In this document: in pieces, positions 1 to 5,048 of the stretch | Layout: every line of letters starts with the position of its first letter | Position numbering within the stretch: position 1 is the stretch's first letter | Source: Actinomycetota bacterium | GTDB taxonomy: Bacteria; Actinomycetota; Acidimicrobiia; Acidimicrobiales; JAHWLA01 | NCBI GenBank assembly: GCA_019347595.1 | Contig: JAHWLA010000047.1 | Span: 1-13,521 of the forward strand | Direction: 5' to 3' | Length of the DNA stretch: 13,521 nt | The notes under the pieces: generated by a model | Told to the model about the DNA's origin: nothing | Databases searched by the model: none | What the model saw: the letters and a program-made list of their open reading frames with translations, nothing else | Program-made: the position numbers and the translations under genes

Positions 1-71
1 GCTCCTCGCGGGGAGGGCCGGGGGCCCGGCAACTGGTAGCTGACTCCGTCGCCGCCAGTGTGGTGATGCGA

Positions 72-97
72 CACGAGCGGCCCCCTGGCCGCTCGTG
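72..97 (-). terminator. GC-rich hairpin downstream of rpsO
   Basis: Bases 72-82 and 87-97 are exact reverse complements: an 11-bp stem with a 4-base loop at 83-86. It lies 17 bases past the rpsO stop codon on the minus strand. No T-run follows it on that strand, which fits the U-poor hairpin terminators of high-GC Actinobacteria, but it could also be an mRNA 3'-end stabiliser or processing hairpin in an rpsO-pnp transcript. A second small GC hairpin (17-22 with 25-30) lies further on. Nothing else is recognisable in 1-113; a following gene such as pnp would start outside the window. Confidence 0.6.
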
Positions 98-113
98 AGG
101 TGGTGCTGCGTCC

Positions 114-371
114 TTAGCGGCGAAGGCCGAGGCGCCCGATGATCTCCCGGTACCGCTCGACGTTGTTCGACTTGACGTAGTCGAGCAGACGGCGACGCCG
201 ACCGATGAGCTTCATCAGGCCCCGACGGGTGTGGTGATCGCCCTTGTGCATCTTGAGATGCTCCGTGAGGTGGTTGATGCGCTCCGTAAGGATGGCGATC
301 TGGACCTCGGGCGACCCCGTGTCGGAGTCGTGGAGCCGATGCTCGGTGATCGTTGCGGCTTTGTCGGGCAT
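114..371 (-). CDS. rpsO: 30S ribosomal protein S15
   Basis: The 85-residue product has the usual length for bacterial S15 (about 88-89) and its signature throughout: HDSDTGSPEVQIAILTERI near residue 13, then LTEHLKMHKGDHHTRRGL, then the basic RRRRLLDYVK stretch and a C-terminal RYREIIGRLGLRR. S15 is a primary binding protein of the central domain of 16S rRNA in the small subunit. The ATG at 371 is preceded on the minus strand by a GAGGA Shine-Dalgarno-like stretch about 9 bases away. In Actinobacteria the gene usually follows ribF and precedes pnp; here ribF lies about 2.2 kb upstream with other genes in between. It is divergent from arfB, with 125 bases separating the two starts, so it probably has its own promoter. 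Confidence 0.98.
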   Translation of the reverse strand: MPDKAATITEHRLHDSDTGSPEVQIAILTERINHLTEHLKMHKGDHHTRRGLMKLIGRRRRLLDYVKSNNVERYREIIGRLGLRR

Positions 372-409
372 GAAGCGGTTTCCTCGTTTGCTTCCCCAGG
401 GGACGGTCC

Positions 410-415
410 AGGGTA
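410..415 (-). promoter_or_regulatory. Candidate -10 box for rpsO
   Basis: The minus strand reads TACCCT here, a match to the TANNNT form of actinobacterial -10 boxes, about 39 bases before the rpsO ATG. That would give a leader of about 30 bases. No convincing -35 is seen, and the place where one would lie is inside the palindromic repeat at 424-477. The same TACCCTGG string occurs ahead of the plus-strand gene at 4316. The call rests on sequence match and spacing only. Confidence 0.25.
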
Positions 416-423
416 GCAGCCGA

Positions 424-477
424 CCGTTCTGGTCCGTGAATCCGGCACCGTGGCGCCGGATCTACGGACCAGAATGG
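424..477. repeat. Dispersed palindromic repeat, copy 1 (imperfect)
   Basis: Outer arms 427-437 (TTCTGGTCCGT) and 464-474 are exact reverse complements, inner arms 440-446 and 455-461 are too, and a mismatched 2-base step (438-439 against 462-463) separates them. Weak pairing extends the stem to 424 and 477. Over 427-474 it matches the palindrome at 4946-4993 with 6 differences in 48 bases. The right arm is identical in both copies and the changes fall in the left arm and loop. It lies between the divergent rpsO and arfB genes and ends 8 bases before the arfB Shine-Dalgarno, so a transcript reading into arfB would carry this hairpin in its leader. It resembles a REP-type repeat, though I cannot place it in a known family. 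Confidence 0.85.
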
Positions 478-484
478 CGGGGTG

Positions 485-489
485 GAGGA
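485..489 (+). promoter_or_regulatory. Ribosome binding site that decides the arfB start
   Basis: GGAGG lies 7 bases before the GTG at 497. The longer reading frame would start at the GTG at 482, which has only a weak GGCGGG ahead of it and would place this strong Shine-Dalgarno inside the coding sequence. The site therefore favours 497 as the start. Confidence 0.65.
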
Positions 490-496
490 GCTGCGG

Positions 497-892
497 GTGA
501 CCAGGTCGTGCGTCCTCCCGGCCGACGAGCTGGTGTGGAAGTTCACGGCCAGCGGCGGGCCAGGCGGCCAGCACGCCAACACCTCCAACACCCGGGTGGA
601 GCTGCGCTTCGACATCGAGTCGTCGCCGTCGCTCGGCCCCCGGCAGCGGGCTCGATTGCTGGAGCGGCTGGGGCCGACAGTGCGGGTGGTGGCCTCCGAC
701 GAGCGGTCGCAGACCCGCAACCGGCACTTGGCCTTGGAGCGCCTCCGAACCAAGCTGGCCGAGGCCTTGCGGGTCGAGGTGCAGCGGCAGCCGACGCGGC
801 CCACGCGGGCGTCGAAGGTGCGCCGGGTGGAGGCCAAGCGTCGCCGCAGCGACGTCAAACGGCTGCGAGGTCGTCCGGTCTCGGAGGAGTGA
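497..892 (+). CDS. arfB: Peptidyl-tRNA hydrolase ArfB (alternative ribosome-rescue factor)
   Basis: The 131-residue protein has the ArfB/YaeJ layout: a small release-factor-like catalytic domain with the GGQ motif at residues 23-25 (ASGGPGGQHANTSNTRVELRFD), then a basic tail with the family pattern RPTRPTRASKVRRVEAKRRRS..KRLRG. In the family, the tail enters the empty mRNA channel of a stalled ribosome and the GGQ loop hydrolyses the peptidyl-tRNA. It lacks the codon-recognition domains of full release factors, so it is not prfA or prfB. I prefer the GTG at 497 to the one at 482 because of the GGAGG before it, and because MTRSCVLP then lines up with the N-terminus of E. coli ArfB. Its last 38 bases overlap the end of the convergent response regulator gene. 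A long imperfect hairpin lies just upstream. Confidence 0.93.
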   Translation: MTRSCVLPADELVWKFTASGGPGGQHANTSNTRVELRFDIESSPSLGPRQRARLLERLGPTVRVVASDERSQTRNRHLALERLRTKLAEALRVEVQRQPTRPTRASKVRRVEAKRRRSDVKRLRGRPVSEE

Positions 893-1562
893 CGCCGGCC
901 GGGGCGAATCGGTAGCCCACCCCTCGCACGGTCTCGATCCAGCGGTCGCCGATCTTCCCGCGCAGCCGGCGGACGTGTTCGGCGACGGTGTGCTTGTCCT
1001 GGTAGTCCACCGACGATCCCCACACCCGCTCCAGTAGCTCCGAGATGGTGAGCGCCCGGTTGGGGTGGGTGGCCAGGAACGACAGGAGCTCGAACTCCCG
1101 ACGGGTGAGGTCGGCGGGCGTCCCGTCCACCAGTACGCGGCGGGCGCTGATCTCGATCTGCAGTCCGTCGGCCTGGATGACCGAGCCGACCTCGTCGCCG
1201 CGGTTGGACCGACGGAGGACCGATCGCACCCGGGCGACAAGCTCCCCGACCGAGAACGGCTTGGCCAGGTAGTCGTCCGCGCCGAGGTCGAGGCCGTGGA
1301 TGCGGGCGTGCTCGTCGTTCTCCGCCGTGAGCATGATCACGGGCATCTCGCCCCGCCGGCGGATCTCGGCCAGGACGTCCCAGCCGCCCACGTTGGGCAT
1401 GATCACGTCGAGCACGATGAGGTCCGGCTGGGTGTCGAGCTTGTCGAGGGCGTCCTGCCCGTCGACGGCTTCGACCACCTCGTAGCCCTCGGCCACCAGG
1501 CCGCGTGCTACGAGGAACCTGATCGATGCCTCGTCGTCGACTACCAGGATGCTCCGCCCCAC
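855..1562 (-). CDS. Orphan OmpR/PhoB-family response regulator
   Basis: From a GTG at 1562 the protein has 235 residues, normal for the family. Residues 4-115 form the receiver domain: acidic pocket D9-D10, phospho-acceptor D52 (LIVLDVIMP), switch T79 and conserved K101 (DDYLAKPF). Residues about 128-222 form the winged-helix DNA-binding domain, with LTRREFELL, then the recognition region DKHTVAEHVRRLRGKIG and the GVGYRF wing. All key residues are present, so it should be phosphorylatable. No histidine kinase gene is adjacent. It begins 7 bases after the CAP gene stop with AGAGGG in the gap, which suggests translational coupling. The open frame continues upstream of 1562, but that part only mirrors the CAP gene in another frame. 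Targets are unknown; the repeat at 2513-2528 is a candidate. Confidence 0.93.
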   Translation of the reverse strand: MGRSILVVDDEASIRFLVARGLVAEGYEVVEAVDGQDALDKLDTQPDLIVLDVIMPNVGGWDVLAEIRRRGEMPVIMLTAENDEHARIHGLDLGADDYLAKPFSVGELVARVRSVLRRSNRGDEVGSVIQADGLQIEISARRVLVDGTPADLTRREFELLSFLATHPNRALTISELLERVWGSSVDYQDKHTVAEHVRRLRGKIGDRWIETVRGVGYRFAPAGVTPPRPDDLAAV

Positions 1563-1569
1563 ACCCTCT

Positions 1570-2475
1570 CTATCGACCGCTGTGGGCGCGAAGTAGAGGC
1601 AAAACGCCCGAATGCTTGTGAACGGCCAATCCGCCTGCGGCCACCAGTGCGAGGGCGGCGAGGGCGGCGAGGGCGCCGACCGGGGCGCCACCCGCAGGAC
1701 CGGGCACGGAGGCGGGGGCGGCCAACAGGCTGGGGTCGGTGGCCGAAAGCACCTGGGTAGCGGTGTCGGTGGCCTCGGCGACCGGGGCGGGCGCAGGCGC
1801 CGGAGGGGTCGTGGTCGACGGGCTGGGGGCGGGCGCAGCGGCGGCCTTCGGCTTGGCCGGCGCAGGCGCGGCGGCACGGGGCGCCTCGGCGACGCGGGGC
1901 TGCAGGAAGTTCTGGGTCACGTACAGCGAGCCGGTGCTGCTGCGGTACACAGCCAGGCCGACCACGGTGAACCGTGAGTCGAGCAGGTTCGCCCGATGGC
2001 CGGGGCTGTTCATGAGACGCCGGTGGGCGTCGTCGATGTCGGGGTTGCGGGCCACGTTCTCGCCCAGCAGCACGGCGTCGAGGCGCTTCTTGTTGGCGGC
2101 GGTGAAGTAGGCGTCGTTGTGCCAGATCGTCCCGGCGGCGGCCATGGCCTCGCTGTGCCCGGCCGATGTGGCGGTGACATCCCCGCGCTGGGCGAACAGC
2201 GGCAGGCCGCGGCTGCGGCGCTCGTTGTTCATGAGCGTGAGCAGGCGGCTGACTGCTGCAGGCTGGTGGCCCGGCTGGTACTGGGGCTGCGACTGCTGCT
2301 GGGGCTGGGTCTCGGGCTGGGGCTCCGGCGCAGGCTCGGCATCGGGCGCCGGGGCGGGGCGGCAGCCGTCGATCACGCGGTCGGCGACGGGGCACTCCTC
2401 GGCCAGGGCGGCGGGCACAGCGCCCAGCAACGGGAGGCTGACTAGTGCGGCGAGGGCGACGATTCGGACACGCAT
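1570..2475 (-). CDS. Membrane-anchored CAP-domain (SCP/YkwD-like) surface protein
   Basis: The 301-residue product starts with a Sec signal peptide (MRVRIVALAALVSLPLLG, likely cut after ALA at 25). A mature start with Cys28 and Cys38 and a Pro/Gln-rich linker (about 40-72) follow. The CAP domain spans about 73-193: MNNERRSRGLPLF, H107 (SAGHSEAM), HNDAYF, GENVARN (E139) and the signature MNSPGHRANLLD (H160). A Pro/Ala-rich spacer (195-262), a hydrophobic segment (about 264-284) and a short basic tail end the protein. No LPXTG motif is seen, so the anchor is the membrane segment itself. CAP proteins of bacteria are extracellular and mostly uncharacterised; the family His/Glu residues are kept here. 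The protein probably sits on the outside of the membrane with the domain held away by the Pro/Ala stalk. It is the first gene of a unit with the response regulator. Confidence 0.92.
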   Translation of the reverse strand: MRVRIVALAALVSLPLLGAVPAALAEECPVADRVIDGCRPAPAPDAEPAPEPQPETQPQQQSQPQYQPGHQPAAVSRLLTLMNNERRSRGLPLFAQRGDVTATSAGHSEAMAAAGTIWHNDAYFTAANKKRLDAVLLGENVARNPDIDDAHRRLMNSPGHRANLLDSRFTVVGLAVYRSSTGSLYVTQNFLQPRVAEAPRAAAPAPAKPKAAAAPAPSPSTTTPPAPAPAPVAEATDTATQVLSATDPSLLAAPASVPGPAGGAPVGALAALAALALVAAGGLAVHKHSGVLPLLRAHSGR

Positions 2476-2484
2476 GCCCTTTTA

Positions 2485-2528
2485 CTCGTATGTTGCGCCC
2501 AATTGGTTCAGGCAACGTTTGATCAACG
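2485..2528 (-). promoter_or_regulatory. Candidate promoter and direct-repeat operator of the CAP-regulator unit
   Basis: On the minus strand the gap between ribF and the CAP gene reads CGTTG, six bases, CGTTG (bases 2528-2524 and 2517-2513): two direct repeats with an 11-base period, the spacing used by OmpR/PhoB-type regulators. The second copy overlaps TTGCCT (2515-2510), a fair -35. The -10 that should follow is poor (CATACG or TACGAG, 17-19 bases on), as expected for an activator-dependent promoter. Small palindromes CCAATTGG (2499-2506) and TTGATCAA (2519-2526) are also present. The repeats and their spacing are directly visible; binding by the neighbouring regulator is inference. Confidence 0.3.
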
Positions 2529-2542
2529 ATGGCCCGAACGGA

Positions 2543-3493
2543 CTAGTGCTCCGGCCGCCCCGCCACCGCCAGCGTGGCCCTGGTGGCCTCCACGTCGGCG
2601 CCCATCTGGGCCACCAGGGCCTCCACCGAGTCGAAGCGCTCCTCTCCCCGCAGCCGGGCCACGAACTCGACGGCGGCCCGCTCGCCGTAGAGGTCGCCGT
2701 GGAAATCGAGCAGGTACGCCTCCAAAAGGGACGAATCGGCGTGCTCGTAGAACGTGGGGCGTCGGCCCAGCGACAGCGCCGCCATGTGGCGGGCGCCGTC
2801 GGGGCGGCGGTACCAGCCCGCGTAGATGCCGTCGGCGGGCAGGAGGATCTCGCCCGGCACCTCGATGTTGGCGGTAGGGAACCCCAGGGTGCGGCCCCGG
2901 GCGTCGCCGCGCTCCACCGTGCCCCGCACCTCGTGGTGCCTGCCGAGGACGGCCGCCGCCGCTTCCACGTCGCCCGCGGCCAGGAGCGTGCGGATGCGCG
3001 TGGACGAGTACGGCGGTTCGCCTCCGACCAGCCGCAGCCCGAGGACGTCGAACCCCAGCTCGCCGCCCATCTGGGTGAGGAGGGCGACGTTCCCCCGGCG
3101 GCCGTGGCCGAAGTGGAAGTCGTGGCCGACGACGACCGCCTTGGTGTTGAGGCAGCCGACGAGGAGCTCGTGGACGAAGTCCTCGGCAGACTCGCGGGAA
3201 CGGGCCTCGTCGAAGTGGACGACGAGCGTGTAGTCGACGCCCGTCTCGGCCAGCAGTTCGAGCTTCTGGTCGAGGTCGGTGAGCAGCCTGGGGGCCGAGT
3301 CCGGGCGTACGACCATGGCCGGGTGGCGATCGAAGGTGACGACCGCCGTGGCGCACTGAAGCCGTTCGGCCCGCTGGCGCACCTCGGCGATGAGCGCCCG
3401 GTGGCCCAGGTGGACGCCGTCGTAGGCGCCGATGGTGACCACGGCGCCGCGTTCGGGGCGAGGGCAGGCGCTCAGGTCGCGGACGACGTGCAT
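2543..3493 (-). CDS. ribF: Bifunctional riboflavin kinase / FAD synthetase
   Basis: The 316-residue length and both halves match RibF. The N-terminal FAD synthetase (nucleotidyltransferase) half has GAYDGVHLGH at 22-31, VVTFDRHPAMVVRP near 51-64, VVGHDFHFGHGRRGN at 121-135 and SSTRIR at 163-168. The C-terminal kinase half has GFPTAN at 204-209, DGIYAGW at 221-227, SLGRRPTF at 241-248 and LLEAYLLDFHGDLYG at 256-270, with E258 as the likely catalytic base. The enzyme phosphorylates riboflavin to FMN and adenylates FMN to FAD in the cytoplasm. I start it at the ATG at 3493; the frame stays open to 3568, but that stretch is the hairpin at 3528-3573. The Shine-Dalgarno is weak. No FMN riboswitch is visible upstream. 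The CAP-regulator unit begins 67 bases downstream. Confidence 0.97.
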   Translation of the reverse strand: MHVVRDLSACPRPERGAVVTIGAYDGVHLGHRALIAEVRQRAERLQCATAVVTFDRHPAMVVRPDSAPRLLTDLDQKLELLAETGVDYTLVVHFDEARSRESAEDFVHELLVGCLNTKAVVVGHDFHFGHGRRGNVALLTQMGGELGFDVLGLRLVGGEPPYSSTRIRTLLAAGDVEAAAAVLGRHHEVRGTVERGDARGRTLGFPTANIEVPGEILLPADGIYAGWYRRPDGARHMAALSLGRRPTFYEHADSSLLEAYLLDFHGDLYGERAAVEFVARLRGEERFDSVEALVAQMGADVEATRATLAVAGRPEH

Positions 3494-3527
3494 CGGCGGT
3501 GAGGCTAGCCGGCCCTGTCGCCCGCCA

Positions 3528-3573
3528 TCTCGTTGCGGAAGTGCGCACCAGGGAGCGCACTTCCGCAACGAGA
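3528..3573. terminator. Perfect 19-bp inverted repeat between the lipoprotein gene and ribF
   Basis: Bases 3528-3546 and 3555-3573 are exact reverse complements around an 8-base loop (3547-3554, ACCAGGGA). The hairpin starts 16 bases after the lipoprotein stop codon on the minus strand, the place of a transcription terminator, and leaves about 34 bases for a ribF leader. No T-run follows. The sequence differs from the palindrome at 424 and 4945 but has the same build (long, nearly perfect, short loop), so it may instead be another dispersed repeat. Confidence 0.65.
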
Positions 3574-3589
3574 ACGGTGAGTGGCCGGG

Positions 3590-4255
3590 TTACGCGGCCG
3601 CCTGGAGCTTGGCGGCGGCCTTGCCGGCCAGCTCCTCGGTCAGGCTGCTCCGCAGCTCGGCGCCGCCGATGTTGGCGATCTGCATGGCGATCTGGGTGAG
3701 CAGCGACACCGCACGGCCGCGGCGAACGGCGACGATCTCGCCGTCGAGCTCGAGCCCGGTGGCGCGAGCGCGGATCGACGCCGCCAGCGACTCGTCGCCC
3801 AGGTCTGGCCCGTCGGAGAGACTGAACGAGCCTGTGCCGCCGTTGCCTCCGAACGAGGCACACGCTCGCACCGCTTCCTCGATGAGCGTCATGTGGCGTT
3901 CGGCGGCCGCCACGTCGGCAAAGGCCAGCACCCGGTGCTCCACGAACGGCCCCGTTCGCGCCGCGGCGAACGACGCTTCGGCGTCGGCGGCGGGCTTGTG
4001 GTCGTTCAGCGCCTCGAACTCCTGACACCGAGCGTTGCTCGGGTTGTCGTCGCCCGACTCGTCGGCCTGCCACCCACTGGGGAAATCGGCCGAGGTGAGC
4101 AAGGCGGCGCGGGCTTCCGCCTCGGTCGGCGCCGGACGAGCCGAGCCTGCTGCCGTCGTGGGGGTGGGGTCGGCGCTGTCGCCCGACCCGCTGTCGCCGC
4201 ACGCCGCTCCGGTCACGCTCAGCAGCGCGACTGCGCACGCCATCACTCGCTTCAT
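3590..4255 (-). CDS. Putative lipoprotein of unknown function
   Basis: The 221-residue protein starts with a short basic N-terminus, a hydrophobic stretch and a Cys (MKRVMACAVALLSVTGAACG, Cys19) followed by a Gly/Ser/Asp-rich linker, as in lipoproteins. The lipobox is weak, with Gly at -3. A Thr/Pro linker runs to about 45. The globular part opens with LLTSADFPSGW (52-62), a pattern I associate with actinobacterial extracellular sensor-like domains (PknH-type), has two more cysteines (C77, C132) that could pair, and ends in an Ala/Leu-rich helix. FADVAAAERHM and the Ser/Gly-rich segment near 134-147 are further landmarks. GGGAGG 7 bases before the ATG supports this start. It is divergent from the exported-protein gene at 4316, 60 bases away. 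The function is unknown; the PknH resemblance is a tentative impression. Confidence 0.8.
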   Translation of the reverse strand: MKRVMACAVALLSVTGAACGDSGSGDSADPTPTTAAGSARPAPTEAEARAALLTSADFPSGWQADESGDDNPSNARCQEFEALNDHKPAADAEASFAAARTGPFVEHRVLAFADVAAAERHMTLIEEAVRACASFGGNGGTGSFSLSDGPDLGDESLAASIRARATGLELDGEIVAVRRGRAVSLLTQIAMQIANIGGAELRSSLTEELAGKAAAKLQAAA

Positions 4256-4315
4256 GTCCCAGCCTCCCGGTGACAGCCCCCTACCCTGGCGACAGTACGA
4301 GCTTCGGGAGGCACG
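4256..4315. promoter_or_regulatory. Shared divergent promoter region of two exported-protein genes
   Basis: These 60 bases must hold the start signals of both neighbours. Shine-Dalgarno sites are clear: GGGAGG on the minus strand for the lipoprotein (4264-4269) and GGAGG at 4307-4311 for the plus-strand gene. Candidate -10 boxes of the TANNNT type lie back to back: TACCCT at 4282-4287 on the plus strand and TACTGT at 4297-4292 on the minus strand. No good -35 is seen for either. The overlap suggests the two genes are expressed together or compete for polymerase. Confidence 0.3.
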
Positions 4316-4939
4316 ATGGTGAACCGTCGACGGCGCGACTGGAAGCGCTGGGTGGCGACGGGTGTGGTGGCCGCACTGGTGGCAGGCATGGCGGCCACGT
4401 TGGGCGCAGTGGGGACCGGCGACGACGACGGCGCACCGCAGGACGACGAGGCACGGGCGGAGCTGGCGGCATTGCTCGAAGAGGGCCGCAACGCCACCTT
4501 CGACGCCACCTACACGGCCAGCATCCCCGGCGTCTCCACCTCGCTGCGCCTGCGCCTCATCCGCCAGCCGCCGCGCAGCCGCCACGACGCCGCCACCGGC
4601 CCCACCGACGAGGTCCGCACGCTGCTGCTGCAGACGGGTCCGGTGCGCTGCCGGCACACGCCCACGCAGCCGTGGTCGTGCGAGCCGCAGAGCGAGTCGA
4701 CCACCGGCGAGGTCGACACCGTCATCGCCGGGTTCGTGGCCCAGTTGGGCGGCAACGTGACTGCCACGTCGCAGAACGTCGGCGGCCGCGACGGCCGCTG
4801 CTTCACAGGCGCCACCGGGAACCGGATGTGCCTGTCGCCCGAGGGTGTCGTGCTGTCGGCCGAGGCGGGCCAGTCAATGCTGCAACTGGTCGAGCTGCGC
4901 CACACCATTCCCCCCGACGCCTTCGTCCCCCCGCAGTAA
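4316..4939 (+). CDS. Membrane-anchored or secreted four-cysteine protein of unknown function
   Basis: The 207-residue product has a basic N-terminus (MVNRRRRDWKR) and one hydrophobic segment (about 12-33) with no lipobox and no clear cleavage site, so it is probably a signal anchor. An acidic linker (GDDDGAPQDDEARAE) leads to the exported domain. That domain has a beta-strand-like start (ATFDATYTASIPG...LRLRLIRQ) and exactly four cysteines in two pairs ten residues apart: C112/C122 and C162/C172, with DGRCFTGATGNRMCLSPEGVVLSAE around the second pair. This looks like the lipid-binding LolA/LppX type of half-barrel fold found in actinobacterial exported proteins, but that is an impression only. 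GGAGG 4 bases before the ATG supports the start. The gene ends 109 bases before the convergent end of the giant RTX gene. Confidence 0.78.
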   Translation: MVNRRRRDWKRWVATGVVAALVAGMAATLGAVGTGDDDGAPQDDEARAELAALLEEGRNATFDATYTASIPGVSTSLRLRLIRQPPRSRHDAATGPTDEVRTLLLQTGPVRCRHTPTQPWSCEPQSESTTGEVDTVIAGFVAQLGGNVTATSQNVGGRDGRCFTGATGNRMCLSPEGVVLSAEAGQSMLQLVELRHTIPPDAFVPPQ

Positions 4940-4944
4940 ACGCG

Positions 4945-4994
4945 GTTCTGGTCCGTAGATCCGGCGCCACAGCGCCGGATCTACGGACCAGAAC
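4945..4994. repeat. Dispersed palindromic repeat, copy 2 (perfect)
   Basis: Bases 4945-4967 and 4972-4994 are exact reverse complements: a 23-bp stem with a 4-base loop (CACA). It lies 5 bases after the stop of the plus-strand gene, between two convergent genes, so it can act as a terminator for both. The near-identical copy at 424-477 lies between divergent genes, so termination is not the whole explanation and a REP-like repeat is the better name. Confidence 0.9.
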
Positions 4995-5008
4995 GGGGGA
5001 GGCGGTGT

Positions 5009-5040
5009 GGGGGTGGGCAGGCGTGCGCCGGCCCACCCCC
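5009..5040 (-). terminator. Hairpin terminator of the giant RTX gene
   Basis: GGGGGTGGGC at 5009-5018 pairs exactly with 5031-5040. After one mismatch, 5020-5023 pairs with 5026-5029. The hairpin begins 8 bases after the TAG of the giant gene on the minus strand and is followed within 14 bases by the palindrome at 4945-4994, giving two strong hairpins in tandem. No T-run is present. Confidence 0.6.
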
Positions 5041-5048
5041 GCTGACTG

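Noticed and set aside
1563..1877. An N-terminal extension of the response regulator
   Set aside because: The frame is open, but this part reads as Pro/Arg-rich sequence from the CAP gene in another frame. The receiver domain begins at the GTG at 1562.
2117..3502. A 461-codon plus-strand frame opposite ribF and the CAP gene
   Set aside because: It runs across two real minus-strand genes and their intergenic gap, and its product is low-complexity Ala/Arg/Val/Gly-rich with no recognisable domain.
3494..3568. A longer RibF starting at 3568, or an FMN riboswitch ahead of ribF
   Set aside because: The stretch is mostly the 19-bp palindrome, and RibF proteins begin close to the ATG at 3493. The 96-base gap is too short and lacks the conserved segments of an RFN element.
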